DNA of 64,000 nt from Paramecium pentaurelia (GCA_905183005.1 CAJJDO010000009.1:547891-611890), one strand, 5' to 3'. Counted from the stretch's first letter, positions 11,158-23,715 are shown. Program-made: numbers and translations. Notes: generated from the sequence alone by a model not told the origin.

Positions 11158-12429
11158 ATGAAAAGCTTCTATTCTTTACTTCTTCTGTCCTTTATGATTA
11201 CATAATGCTTTGCTTTATACGATGCTGATTCTAAAGTAATCAAACTTACTAAAGACAATTTCAAATAATTGGTCCTTGATTCAGGAGAACCTTGGTTAGT
11301 AGAGTTCTATGCTCCTTGGTGTGGTCACTGTAAAGCTTTAGCCCCAGAATATAACAAAGCTGCAAAAGCTTTAGATGGAATTTTGAAAATAGGTGCATTA
11401 GATATGACTACTGATGGAGAGGCTGGATAACCTTATGGAGTCAATAGTTATCCTACTATTAAATTCTTTGGTGTAAATAAAGCAGATCCTATTGCTTATG
11501 AAGGAGAAAGGAAAAAGAATGCAATAGTAGATTATCTTTTGGATAGAGCTAGAGAAATTGCCCTGAATAGATTAGGAGTTGAAATCAAACCACAACCAGC
11601 AAATGATGATTCAAAGGTTGTTGTTCTTACTGATGCTAACTTCGATGAGTAGGTTATCAATAGTTAGGAAGCCTGGTTTGTTGAATTCTATGCCCCTTGG
11701 TGTGGACATTGTAAATAACTTTAACCAGAATGGAATAAATTATCTCATTAAGCTGATATTCCAATAGCCAAAGTTGATGCTACTGCTTAAACTGAATTGG
11801 CAAAAAGATTCAATGTTGAGTCATATCCAACAATTTACTTTTTCCCTGCTGGAAATAAAAAGGATACACATAAAAAATATGAGGGAGAAAGAAATTTGGA
11901 AGCTCTTTTGAAATATATTAAGGAATAGAAACCAGTTGATGGTTAATCTATTGTTACAGATGTTATTTAAATAACTTCTGATGAAAAATTAAATTAAATT
12001 TGCAACAGTAAGATTTTATAAAGTTATTTTTAAGCCCTTTGCGTTTTGGGATTCTTACCAAGTGACAAGAAAGAATAAGAAGATGCAATTTAGATTTTAA
12101 AGAAAGTAATTTTATATGAATATTTTATAGACATCATTATCATTAACAGGCAGAGCAAATTTAGGTTGGTTTATTGGAGAATAATTTGATGATTTTGAGG
12201 CAGAGTTGAGTGTTATTGGAGAAGGGTATTATTATATATATTATATAAATTATATAGATATCCTCAGGTTGTAGCAGTTGATTTTAATATAAAAAAATAC
12301 TTTAGATTTAAGAAATAACTAACAGTTGATAATTTAAATGAATTTGTAAGAGGAGTTATTAAGAAAACTGAATCTGGTTAGTCATTCTCAAGTTTACCTA
12401 AGTTAAATTCATAGAAATAGGATTTGTGA
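11158..12429 (+). CDS. Protein disulfide isomerase, two thioredoxin domains (P5-like)
   Basis: This is an ER oxidoreductase that forms and shuffles disulfides in secretory proteins. The 395-aa product has a signal peptide (KSFYSLLLLSFMITQCFA) and two catalytic thioredoxin domains, each with APWCGHC, near residues 55 and 180. The C-terminal region resembles that of P5/PDIA6 (CVLGFLPSDKKEQ...). It ends in KQDL, a plausible ER-retrieval tetrapeptide of the KDEL type. Introns of 27, 25 and 32 nt lie in the C-terminal third. Paired CGHC domains without a long b-b' spacer distinguish it from classical four-domain PDI. The next gene starts 24 bp after the stop. Confidence 0.93.
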
Positions 12430-12453
12430 TGTGTATTATTAAATATAAATAAA

Positions 12454-13528
12454 ATGTCAAATTCATTTAAATGTAATAGCCATGGTTTACAAAAATAATA
12501 TCTGTGTATTGAATAATACTGTAGCATTGAAGATAAGTTGATTTGTAAAAAATGTATTCATGATCACTAACACCATCTTATTGTGAATTGTTAATAAAGT
12601 ATTAAAATGAGTTAAGAATATATTCAATTAAAGAAATAAGTACATGATGATCTACTTTTGATATCAACCAATTTGATAAATCTAAGAATCAACTTAATGA
12701 AAGAATTAGAATTTGTTGAGTTAAAAATTAAAGAAGTTATTTAACAATTAAAGATGAAACAATAAATTGAATCTACAATAGAAAAGTATCTCTAATAAAA
12801 AAATGAAAACACATTAACTGAATTAGAATTTTAATTTGTTGCATAATATTTAAGTTAAGTATCAAAAAAAGATAATAAAGAAGTTAAATTGGATATTGAA
12901 TTTAAAATCTAATATGAGTCTGCATAATATATTGAAAGTCTGCTATAAAATGTTCAATAAAAATTGGAGGTATTAAATCCATATAGAAATATATAAAAAA
13001 TTGATTCTAAGGTACAAATCAATTAATTTATGCAATTACTTAAAAATGAGATTTTAACAGTTAAACCTAATGAAATTATTGTAACTACTCTTTAAGCAGT
13101 TCGTAATTGTAAATTAATTGGTTTTATGCAACCATGTATTAATGGTATTGATTAAATGCAAGAATAAGCAATGATCTTCTCGATACATTAAGGATACAAT
13201 CTAGTTGAATTCATCTATTAATAACAATTAAAATTGAATCATAATTAATTAAATGTCATTAATAATCAATATTATATTAAAATTACCCCTGTTTTACTTG
13301 AATAAAATAAGGAATATACCATTGTATTATAATCAAAAGCAAAAGTTCATTTAGATTAATTTTATAAACCAGCTATTGAAAATCCATATCTAAAATTCTT
13401 AAAAGTAACAATATTTATTTAGTCAGGTTCCTGAGACTGAATACAAGAAGATAGATCAAAAACTTGAAATCATCACTAATCATGGCTAATTTCCTATTCT
13501 GATTCTAGAGACTTTTGTACAAAAATGA
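12454..13528 (+). CDS. B-box-like zinc finger, coiled coil and PHR-like domain protein
   Basis: The 350-aa product starts MSNSFKCNSHGLQKQYLCIE. Its early Cys/His pattern (CNSHG, C..CS, CKKCIHDHQHH) is that of a B-box type zinc-binding module. A Gln/Lys/Glu-rich coiled coil spans about residues 50-200. The last 130 residues (from about VTTLQAVRNCKLIGF through TNHGQFPILILETF) resemble the PHR beta-sandwich of MYCBP2/BTBD proteins, in particular the terminal G-x-I/F-P-x-I/L-x pattern. The 22-nt intron near the 3' end is needed to reach that conserved ending. A role in ubiquitin ligase assemblies would fit the domain mix, but that is inference. No RING finger is visible. Confidence 0.65.
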
Positions 13529-13703
13529 GTATAAATGCTATTTTCTACATATTATTGGAAATGAAAAATCAATTTCTTTTTTTTTTTTAATCTTTCTTTT
13601 TTATGATATTTTTAAGATTCTCCATAATTTTTAATATCAATTAGAAGTATTTAGTTGATGAAAAATTGCAATTATTTCATATGAAAAAATAAAAATAACA
13701 ATA

Positions 13704-14084
13704 ATGATTGATTTATTCAGTGTTAGGAATAGGAACTCAGAAGTAACTGACCTGAGTGGTAATCATTCTTTAACATTGAAATCTGTGTTGCATGAAATGT
13801 CAATGCCTAAAATTAATATTTTAGTGTCATCGTTTGAACCAAAGTTAGAAAATTTAATTAAAGCTGAAGGTGATTGCATTGAAATCAATCCTGAAACTGA
13901 GAGGGCAATGAAGAAAACACACTAAAGGAGAGATATGTTCTAAAATGAAATTTTGAAAGGAAAAAAACAACATAAAGTAACATTTCGAGATCAAATTCCT
14001 GGATAATCTCTAAGATAAATTAAGTACTATATTAAAGAACCTCAATAAGATCTTGATGAATGCTGTCCTTGCTAAATCTTTTGA
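13704..14084 (+). CDS. Small protein of unknown function
   Basis: This intronless 126-aa ORF (MIDLFSVRNRNSEVTDLSGN...) has balanced composition and reads as real protein rather than AT-rich noise. It has a basic C-terminal half (KGKKQHKVTFRDQIPGQS) and ends with a Cys-rich DECCPCQIF. The terminal CCPC could be lipidated or bind metal; this is speculation. The gene sits between the B-box gene and a low-complexity region and is convergent with the next minus-strand gene. Confidence 0.7.
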
Positions 14085-14693
14085 TAATAGTCATTTATTC
14101 TTAAGCTAACAAATTCTTGATATATTTATTTATTTTTCATAAATCTTGTATTAATGAATTATTTATTTAAAATTAATTGATAATTATTAGATCATATATT
14201 TTTATATATCAATATCTACATATTTTATAGAGTATTTTATCTATAAAACCTTAAATATAGTTTTATTAAAAAATATGGATATCAATATATTTGTTTTTAA
14301 GAAACTTTTATAACTTTTTGTTTCTACAATTTTAAATAGAAATTAACTTTTTGATCAATATCATAAAATTGAAGAATCTTAAGTTCAATTATAAATCTTA
14401 TCATTTTCAACATTATAAATAGATAGTATGATAATTAGGATTATTTTAAACTCTCCTTATTTTATTCTATTTTAATTAAATTATTTTTCAAGCAGTTCAA
14501 GTAGTTATTAAATTAAAAAATCAACAATTTAAAATCTCTTTTAATTTCTTAGTTGGTATTATTATTTATTAAAATTAAAGATTTGTTATGTAAATTAAGT
14601 CTCTTAGATATTAAAAACAATATTCAAATTATATTCTAAATATCAATAAAAATATATTTTTAATTTTAAATTAAATAATCATTAAAATTGTTT
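14085..14693. other. Low-complexity convergent intergenic region
   Basis: About 610 bp of very AT-rich sequence separate two convergent genes. A TGA-free plus-strand frame of about 160 codons starts at the ATG at 14275 and runs into the 3' end of the minus-strand gene. At this base composition such a frame can occur by chance roughly once in ten tries, so I do not call it a gene. Nothing else was recognised. Confidence 0.4.
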
Positions 14694-16981
14694 TCACACT
14701 TTGTAGATGAATTATGTTAATTTTTATTTATTTTTTTTTGATTAACAACTTGATTGATTAAGAAACATTTATAATTATTCTTATTATTCATATTTTGGAT
14801 AGTCTTCATATTAGATTATCATGTTGTTTTTATATTTAAGATTTTTGTGTTTATTTTTTAATTCATTATATTTCTTTTATCTTTCAGGTTCACTTTCACA
14901 TTAAATTTAAGCATTATTTTAAATTAATTTAGCTTGTTTTATATTTTATTTTATTTCTTTATGAACCTATACTTAAGGAAGTAAATTTCTTTAATGAGGA
15001 AATAATTAAGTGTTATCAATTTGCTCAAAATATATGTCATCAGAATTGTAAATCATTTGTTTATTTGATATAGGTTCATTTTCAAATGAAAAACTACTTG
15101 GATTAATTCTCTGAGTTTAAATATTATTTGGAGAATGATTTTACTAATCAGTTTTAAATTTAGTTTATTTTTTATCTGCTAATTCTATTTCTTTTAAAGA
15201 TGTTTTTCTTGTAATTTTATTTGATTATTGTTCTTATTATTCATTAATTTAGAGTTAATTTGATTACTTTATAGTATTTGAATCAATTTAAGTCATTCTT
15301 TTATTTTGTTATTTTAATTAAGGCAATTAATCAATATTTGGTTTCTGATTTTCTTAAATTGAATATGATCTATTTGAATTATGAATTCCATTTTATAGTA
15401 TGGATTTTTCTTTTTTTTCCTGATATTTCTCTTTTATATATGTAATCAAATTTACATTATCAATAATAATCTCTTTAGTTTTAATGGATTAATCAATGAT
15501 TTCTGTGCTATCTGTTTGTACATATTAATCTTGTTTTTGAATTTATTATATATACTTTTAATATGTCATTTTCTACAACATTAATTGATCTAATAATTCT
15601 TTACAAAATCTAATTTGAAAATTATCTAATTTTAATAATTTTTACTCTAGATCTGTATCAAAATTTTTAATATTGAAATTGCATTTTAATAATGTTAATG
15701 TATTTTGAATAATTGAATTTTTAGATTCCAATGTTTTGGTTAATACTTTCTAACCATTTAGTTTCAATTCTAAAAATGTTACTTTATCTTAAATTTCATT
15801 TATTTATTAGATAAAATAATCAAATAAATCATGCTCAAGATTTTTAATTTAAAATTTAGATAAATCTTTTAATAGAGAAGCTAATTTAAGTTCTTTGTCT
15901 TTCCATAATTTAAAAGAAGTCTTCATCAACAACAAGTTATATGAACTTATAACTTAATAATAATTGAAAGGTTACTTTTATTAAAAGCTTTCAAAATAAT
16001 TTTATTTAATACAGTGAGATTTCTAATATATTTTTTTTTATAAGTATCTAATTCAGATTCTTTATCCAATATTTATTATCTTAAATCATATACATCTTCT
16101 AATATTCTTTCCATAAATTAAGCAAGTTGTTAATCCAATGTTTATTTCTGTCTTTCAAATATTCTATCCTATACTTTTACAGCCATCAATAATTAATCTA
16201 TTTCTATGTAATCAATTCCATAACCTTTTTTCTAATTTGAAAATACTTAAAAGAGAAAAGGATTTCCTTAATTATCTTAGATTAATCTCCATAATTCATA
16301 AGGATCTCTTTCTACATGAAATAATTTTCTAATTAAAAATTCAGGATTTTCATAATGTTCTGCTCTATATTAATAATCAGATATTTAGGATTTCAATGCT
16401 CCTATTTCCTTTTTTTGTGATTCTAATATTTATGTAAGATATTTAATTTTCTATTCATAGTCAGATTTAATATTGTTAACTTTAGTATTCAACAACTCTC
16501 GATATTTTGGATCAATTATTTCAAAAGAATCAAAATGTCTTTGATCTGAAAAATCATGATTTAGATTATTAGCTTATCTATATAATTATTCTCTAAGACC
16601 TTATAAGTCTCTTAGATATGAATAAGTTGTTTCTGTCAATTTTTAATCTCTATTCTTAATTTTTTATTTAATTTCATTCAATTCTAATTTGCATTTATGA
16701 TGAATATCTAAATCTTTAATAGTTAAATCATTATTTTTAACTACATAATCAACATTGTATAAATTCATTTTCAAAGTTGGATCATTTTTTAAGTGGTTTT
16801 TAAAAATTAAAATGATTTTATAAATGTCTTCTTTTTTTTCAACTCCACAACTTTGTCTTGTATCTCCAATTAAATAATTAAGGATAACAGAAATAAGTTA
16901 CAAAGCTGGAATTTTTGAAAGATTGTAATGATTTATGATATCATCGATTTAATGATTAAGTTAATCAAATATAAAATTCAT
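14694..16981 (-). CDS. Long coiled-coil protein (754 codons)
   Basis: Apart from a 23-nt intron near 15990 the frame is open for the whole length. The protein starts MNFIFDQLNHQIDDIINHYN. Its central 400 residues are long amphipathic helices (e.g. IKSDYEQKIKYLTQILESQK and FERQKQTLDQQLAQFMERIL). The C-terminal third is Gln/Asn/Ser-rich with repeats of QI..NEQQEQQSN type, and it ends FIYKV. No enzymatic motif is seen. The ATG overlaps the TGA of the upstream gene (ATGA at 16978-16981). Adding a single A to the preceding A-run (GATAAAAAAG) would fuse the two frames, so this may be the 3' part of a larger gene. Confidence 0.7.
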
Positions 16982-17582
16982 TTAATTGATTTAAGAACTT
17001 TTTTATCTTATTCTTATAAAAAACTATCTAATCCTTATATAGATTAGTCTGTAGTTTAAAAATCAATTATCTTAGTCTCTCTTTTAAATAGATCTTTAAT
17101 GCCTTGTTTCAAATTATGATATCCAACTGCTCCACTCAAATCTTTATTTTTTAATTACAACTAAACTTATATTTGTTATTTATTACTTTCTCTAAAATAT
17201 TATCATATTAATGCTATATATGATTATTAAAAATATCAAATTATTTCATATGATTTGGAAATCGAATGCTAACCCAATATCTAGTATCATCATCATATAA
17301 CATTTTTGCATAGAAATGCATAATAGAAAAACTAAATAAACCTATGGCTATATAATAGAAAGTATTTTATGTTTCTTGATGTTATTCTATAAATAAGCTC
17401 ATATCATGAGTTCTAAATTTGTTTGGCAATTATGTTCTATGAAAAATGATTTCAGATTTTTTATCTTCTCCAAATATAGTTTTCACTCTAAAATATTTCT
17501 TTAATTTAATTATTTCCCAATATATTTATTATGCATTTAATGCATTTCTAGTTCTTCTGATTGTTTTAAACTTAAAATTCAT
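16978..17582 (-). CDS. Unknown protein with one membrane segment; maybe 5' part of the next gene
   Basis: The model is 192 aa with one 26-nt intron (GTAATAAATAAC...TTTAG). It starts MNFKFKTIRRTRNALNAQQI. A hydrophobic stretch near residue 80 (FYYIAIGLFSFSIMHFYA) could span a membrane. After the intron the sequence becomes coiled-coil-like (GLDSFLQEQDKKVLKSIK) and stops at a TGA whose bases overlap the next gene's ATG. Because the coiled-coil character continues without a break in the +1 frame downstream, either a base is missing in the A-run at about 17002 or the two genes really overlap by four bases. The upstream gene's stop is only 26 bp away. Confidence 0.5.
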
Positions 17583-17608
17583 AAAAAAAAAAATAATTAG
17601 TAAATAAT

Positions 17609-18228
17609 TCAATTGGAAAAGATGTTAGACTTATAAACAATTGTAAATAAATTGTCTTTTCTTATAGCCTATACTAATTGTTCTTCTCTTTTTGGTCTAA
17701 TCTAGTGTTTTGATATAGAAATTCTATTCTAATTAATTTGATTATTCTCTTATTAGATGGATGATATTCTCTGACCTGATGTAATACGTATATCTCTATT
17801 CTGTGAGTTTTTATATCCATAGAGTTATTCAGTAGAACTAGTTTGAAAGTCTCCTTTTTTCAAGCGAGATAAATTACTATAACTTTTAGAATTTGCTTGT
17901 AATTCACTAAATTATTATTCATAATAATATACTCTGTCAATCCTTTTTAATACAAATTAAATCTATCCATTTAGCTAGCTTTAAGAGAAATACCATTTAA
18001 ATCAGCATTATAAACTTGTTGATTTATATATCTTTGAATATGTCTTTTTTTTGTATTAAGTGTAAAAATTTTATGTAAAGCCTTTCTTTCATATCCTTAA
18101 TGGTAATAATATTGAATTCCTTCAGTTTTCAATTATTCTATAGACTTTAATACTGGAGTTGACTAAAGTTAACTTTATAAAGTTTTTAATTATTTATGAG
18201 AGGAACTTCTTGGATTATTATTATACAT
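17609..18228 (-). CDS. Gln/Asn/Ser-rich protein of unknown function
   Basis: This 197-aa protein has one 26-nt intron (GTATATTATTATG...TTTAG). It starts MYNNNPRSSSHKQLKTLQ and has a Tyr/His cluster (GIQYYYHQGYERKALHKIF) and a Ser/Gln/Asn-rich C-terminal half ending KSNIFSN. Net charge is basic. No domain is recognised. Its start codon is only 22 bp from the start of the divergent plus-strand gene, so the two must share or overlap promoter elements. Confidence 0.6.
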
Positions 18229-18250
18229 TTTATTAATAATATTTCTTTAA

Positions 18251-18883
18251 ATGAAAAATAATACTCAAAAGTAATCTTATCATAATAAAACTGATAACTC
18301 CAATAATTGTAAGACTTTTTATAATATTCAACCACTCAATTAAACTTTGAATTAAATTTAATTCAAGTATCCTCTAATTAAAGAAATCAATGAAAATCTA
18401 ATATTCTCAAATTCAAACTAAGTTTTTGGAAATCATACTGAGTAAATTATAAGAAAAGGTTTATTAAATTTAGAAAACACATAAGAACATAAAAATTAAT
18501 AAGCAAAAAAACAATATATAAGAAGAAGAGTTAATACATCATATATTGTTTATCCTATTGAAAATAATCGAAATCTATCATATTAAAAATAAAAAGAAAA
18601 TAAGATAGAACCTAAATTACAATATCATGTTTAAATACCTGATACAATGAAAATTCCATACTTAAACAAAAAAAATGGACTTATAAAAAGCTAATTAAAA
18701 TAATTATAAAATCGATAACAAGAATAATAAGATGATATTAGAATTGCAAGTAGAATCTCTTTTCATATAAAACCAAAATCTAATATAATAAAAAAATAAA
18801 ATCTGAACGTTAATGAATAATTACAAATAATATTAGATGAACATTAATCATCTGATTTGTCATTTATTAATGGATGGGAATGA
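18251..18883 (+). CDS. Gln/Asn-rich basic protein of unknown function
   Basis: This intronless gene of 210 aa starts MKNNTQKQSYHNKTDNSNNC. Composition is dominated by Asn, Gln, Lys and Ile. A few ordered-looking motifs occur (e.g. NTSYIVYPIENNRNLSYQ and VQIPDTMKIPYLNKKNGLIK). The acidic end reads LDEHQSSDLSFINGWE. No family was recognised. Divergent spacing of 22 bp to the neighbouring gene is exceptionally tight. Confidence 0.6.
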
Positions 18884-18925
18884 TTTTTATAACAATAAAT
18901 ATAAGTTTTTGTTTGTTTCTGTAAA

Positions 18926-21900
18926 TCAGAATTGTTTTATTTCATCTTCCTCTTCAAATTTGAATGTAGGATCTTAATTTAATTTAGTTCTTTAAAATTC
19001 TTATTTCATTCTTTATCTTTATTTTATTTCCATTTTCTCATAAATTGATGCATGCTCATATTCTACTTAAACATATCTTTCTTCTTCATCTTAATATGTT
19101 TATAATTATTTTAACATATTAATTTATTCTGGATTTCCTTGTTTCTACAACTTTTTTTTATTTGCCCAATTCCTTAATTTACTCCATCCACTCCCAATCA
19201 ATTTCTTCTCTTTTACTTCTTATTAATTTTTCTCATCTGGTAATAATGGTATATTTCTTGACTCTTTCTCTCTTTCTTCATCTGAACTTCTATCCTCCTC
19301 TAAAATAATATAAATTTTTATAAACATACCAAACACTCCCAGTTTCTTGGCATGAATTGTTTTCAATATAGTTTTTGATATAATATTTTTTTCTATGTCT
19401 TAAATTTATTATTCATTTGTTTTTGTAATTATTCCCTACTTTATTTTTTAAAATATAATATAGAGTAGTCCCTCAAATTTAACAAATAAGGGTAATGATT
19501 TCCTAGTAATTTTATTAACTGTTGGATTACGGACAGCATACATTGGTGAGATTGGAGATATCTTCTCTGCTAATCTTGCTATAGCCTCAACAAATTCTAA
19601 AAATTGCATTTATATATGTTTAGATTCTCTCAATTCATCTCTCTATGTTTACATACTTTATAGATATATTAAATAGAGTTCTTTTTCAGAAACATACCTT
19701 CCTAAATCTAATTATTCTATAAAAAGCTTAAAATCTATCAAAGTAACATATTTGTTATGTTTGAATGTTATCTTTGATACATAATCATACATTAATTATA
19801 GGAATTAGATCTTCATTTTTATAGTGGAATCCATTAATTAAGTCCAATATCTAGTATCTCTCCAATCTTAGGGTACTCCATATTCTTGTATTAAATCTAG
19901 CACATTATCTTACTTAAATAACATATCCAAAGCATCTGTTATATTGTTACATTGATTTGTTCTCAAATATTATTCTTTAGCCAAACGAATAATGATTTCA
20001 AGAAATTAATATCTTACTAAACATTTATCAAGAACATGAATAAATTCTGCTGATTTCTGTACTACATAACTTGATAAATAAGTTAATTATAAATCTATAT
20101 TATTTAATATTGATTTTTAAAGTATGTTTGTTTACGATATAAAATCTATAAAGCTTTATTGATTTAAACATGGAATTTCATAATTTAGAGTTTCAGCACA
20201 ATAATATTTATAACAAGCCAATATATTTTTGTAAAATACTTTCACCTTTGTTTTTAAAACATCTAAATCTTCAGAATCAGGTATATGTTTTTATAGTCTA
20301 CCACATTCAAAATCAAAATCAAAACAATCTAGAAGATGTCCTTCTGTATCTGCTTAAAAATCTCGAAAGATAGAGTTCTCAATTGACCATTACTTCTCTT
20401 TTTCTTTATTTGGATCAATATAAATTATTTTCTCTTTTTCTCTCGGTCTAGATATCACAGTAGGAATATAATGTTTTTATGAATCAAGTACTTTTTTATT
20501 GATAGTAGCATACAAATAATTTACAATTGATATTTTTTAACTATAAACAACAGAAGTATCAGCATAAATCATTGGAATTCCTTATACTTTTATTGGCTCA
20601 AAATCATCTAATGCTGTTATACGTTAATCCTTAGCTGTAAATTAAATATCCAAAAAGGGATTACTAAAAAAATATCTAATTTTTCTATTAGGTGGACACA
20701 TTCTTAAAAGAAAAAAAATTTGTTAATCCTATTCCATAATCATTGGCCTATAATTTTCAAAATCCAAATGTAAATAAATTGGATAATCACTAATATTCCC
20801 AGATTTACCAACTATATATTAAAATCTAATTTCTGTCCAACCCTCACATAACCAACAATTATCTCTAGACTTTTTATTTGTCCAATCTGTACTTTAGATT
20901 CTTTTGAATACTGATGGATCTACTAATTAAAAATTTTCATCTAATTTATTCATTTTATTTTTCAAATCTATACTATTTAAACTTTAATCAACAAATTATT
21001 ATGTTGATAGTTCTATTTATTATTTTGAAACAAAATTTTTATATTCCTAATCTAATTCTTTCTGATTAACTAAAAAGCCTCTTGCATTGATACAATAATC
21101 TCCATTACCCTCAAAATGAAATCCATATATTATTTAATTAAACATTATAGCTTAATGGAATATTTTGGAATCTTCATTATTAAAATTATTATATGATAAA
21201 TCGAGATGGGATAATTCTGAATGTGGTTTACCTAAAACTCTTTATGTATAAAAATATTTACTCAGATATCATCTCGACACATTCTTTATGCTATCCTAAT
21301 TTATTGAAAGAGAAATCCAGCACTTTCATATATTAATTCTTCAGAAGAGCCCTAAAGAATACAGTTCCTCCTTGATTTCGTATTTAATTATAATGCAAAT
21401 ACACTTCTTGAAGTGAATTACTCTATTTTTATAATTTTAATTACTGTTTTTAATAGATTTCCAAATTAATCCATACTAATGTCAGTAATTTAATTTTTTG
21501 AAAATTTAATGATTTTAATAGTTTTACTCTATTAAAGAGTCTTAAGAATAGTCATTATAGATCCATCTCGTAATTTATTATCTTCTAAATTCAATATTTG
21601 TAAATAACAATTTTTAGAATTTAAAAAATCACAAATACTTACAATTCCTCCATTTCCTATAGCATTATTACTAAAATCTAAATCAATAATGCTACTAGGT
21701 AGGTTTTTGGCTATCATAGTTATTCTATTATTATTTAACTTATTATTTTTCATTTAAAGTGATTTTAAATTGCTAAAATGAGATGATGATAATCCTTCTG
21801 AAAACAGATCTACATACATATCTGATCCTAATAAATTATTTGCTATCAATTTATCATTATTATTATTTGTGAATAATTTCATCTCTCTTGGCATTAATTT

Positions 21901-22310
21901 CTCTTATTTAATCTAATATTAGAAATGTACATACTTTTTCTGTCATTTTTTAATATATATTAGGATCAATTTAATAATATTGCTGCATTTCTTAATATCT
22001 TTCATTTTCTTTAAAATATTTACGAAATTCTGGAATGTTAGGTTACTATAATTATGGTCTAATAGGAGCTAATCTTGAATCTATTGGATTATGCTTTTCT
22101 GCCGAACATAATCTTTGTATCTCTTTGCGATCAATATCATAGATTTCTTTTATAGTTTACATGGGCATTGCTCTAAATGTCTTGATATAATCGAATTGCT
22201 TAATTATATCAATAATAACATACATCATCTAAGTCGATTAATGATTTAGAAATATGTTTTGTTTCTGTTGCATATAAGAGTCTTTCCTTAGGAATTTCAA
22301 GATTTTTCAT
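18926..22310 (-). CDS. Large leucine-rich-repeat protein
   Basis: The 1087-aa model uses five introns (25, 22, 22, 22 and 30 nt) and divides exactly by three. After an N-terminal region (MKNLEIPKERLLYATETK...) there is a run of ribonuclease-inhibitor-like LRRs at about residues 140-420. Examples are LPSSIIDLDFSNNAIGNGG, LQILNLEDNKLRDGS, LQEVYLHYNQIRNQGG, MKVLDFSFNKLGQ and LSHLDLSYNNFNNED. The remaining ~600 residues contain a Trp/Cys-rich segment (STDWTNKKSRDNCWLCEGW), a beta-rich part and a long helical part, and end in an acidic tail (FKFEEEDEIKQF). Such architectures are common in ciliates and presumably serve protein binding. Specific function is unknown. The p24 gene lies divergently about 400 bp away. 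Confidence 0.8.
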
Positions 22311-22717
22311 ATTAATTTTTAGATGAGGTTCAGAAGTATTACCTTCAGTTTTCTAAATAAGTGTTTTCTATCGGAAGGTTGAATCAAAATTGAAATGGGA
22401 TCTAAAAGTTATAAAATATATAATTAAACAATTATTAGACAGGAGATAATTTAAGAGTTTGCCTCATTTCTTTTTGTTATTTATGTAAATTTATACTTTG
22501 GTTCTCATCTATGAAAGGTTCATGAATTGTTTTTAAACCAATCAATTTATTATTTGCTAGAATGATATTATTTCATTAATGAATTACACAACGAATGACT
22601 TGTAGATTATTGAGTATTTAGTATGGTTGACTTTGGAACACCCATTTTTGGTCTATTCCTTTTAATCTGCATAATAATTTATTAATATTACAAAAAAAAA
22701 TAAAATTATTATAATAA
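22311..22717. other. Divergent intergenic region
   Basis: This is a spacer of about 400 bp between the LRR gene and the p24 gene. It is AT-rich with no recognisable RNA gene or repeat. It presumably holds both promoters. Confidence 0.4.
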
Positions 22718-23453
22718 ATGAAATTATTCTTAATATTCATTATATCTGCATATTGTAAATCAGCCTCTAATGAAACTAATGATAATAATACAGATCATGA
22801 AGAGAGAAAATAATTAATGGATGATTGGGAAGGGTAGATGGCTGACTTCATTCCAGATGACATGTTATCATTTGAGTTAAATAAGGGAGAAGTGGAAATT
22901 TTAGAATAATATATAAAACACCCAACTAATATAAGAGGAGCATTCTTTTTATCAATTATGAATAAAGAAAAAATTGATTTTAGTGTATGATAGCTATTAA
23001 CATCCTATAGATCAAGGATCCAAGAGGAAAAATTATTGACAATAAGAATTAAAAGAAAGAAGCCGTTTTTTCTGTAAATATCACCAATCCTGGAAATTAT
23101 AAATTTGTGTTCAGCAATACAAATGTAAAAACTCATTTAATTCAGAGGGCAAAAGCAATCATATTGTGACTTTTGCAATAGATATTCGAAATGCAACTTA
23201 TGAACATATAAAAGAATCGGATTTAGATCCCATTTAAAAAAAGCTATCTAGTTTATATACTGGACTGAATGATCTAATGTTTGATACTAAATTTTCATAA
23301 TAAAAAAGAGAAGGAGGGTATCAATTTTTGAGGGATAATAATAAGATATATTTCATTTATACAATTGTTGAAACTTTAATTATAGTTATTGTTAGTATTT
23401 GGCAGGTATTTTATATAAAACGAATTATTGGAGTGCAGCGTAAATTTGTTTGA
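22718..23453 (+). CDS. p24 family (emp24/GOLD) cargo receptor
   Basis: This is a type I membrane protein of COPI/COPII vesicles that helps cargo and GPI-anchored proteins leave the ER. The 228-aa product (introns of 26 and 23 nt) has a signal peptide (MKLFLIFIISAYCKS), then an acidic luminal GOLD-like beta domain that includes PGNYKFVFSNTN. A helical stalk follows (YEHIKESDLDPIQKKLSSLY, with FLRDNNKIYF before the membrane). The transmembrane helix reads FIYTIVETLIIVIVSIWQVF. A short cytosolic tail (YIKRIIGVQRKFV) carries basic residues after the aromatic pair. That order (GOLD, coiled stalk, single C-terminal membrane helix, very short tail) is diagnostic of the family. Confidence 0.88.
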
Positions 23454-23526
23454 TTAGCATTTTGTATAATTTTTATAGATAAAGAATAAATTAACATATA
23501 TATAGATAATACCAAATATCTTTATA

Positions 23527-23679
23527 TCAATTTTTATGCTTTTTCTTATTTTTTTTTTTATGATTAGGTTCTGAATTTTATTCTTTTGATGGTTATTATT
23601 ATTATTATTATTGTTATTATTATTATTGTTATTGTTATTGTTATTGTTATTATTATTGTTTTTGTTATTATTATTGTTA

Positions 23680-23715
<36 letters not shown>

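Noticed and set aside
23592..23714. Trinucleotide repeat read as polyasparagine or a non-coding microsatellite
   Set aside because: The CK2 beta frame runs continuously through it as Gln (TAA/CAA) and on to a TGA, so coding polyglutamine explains it better.
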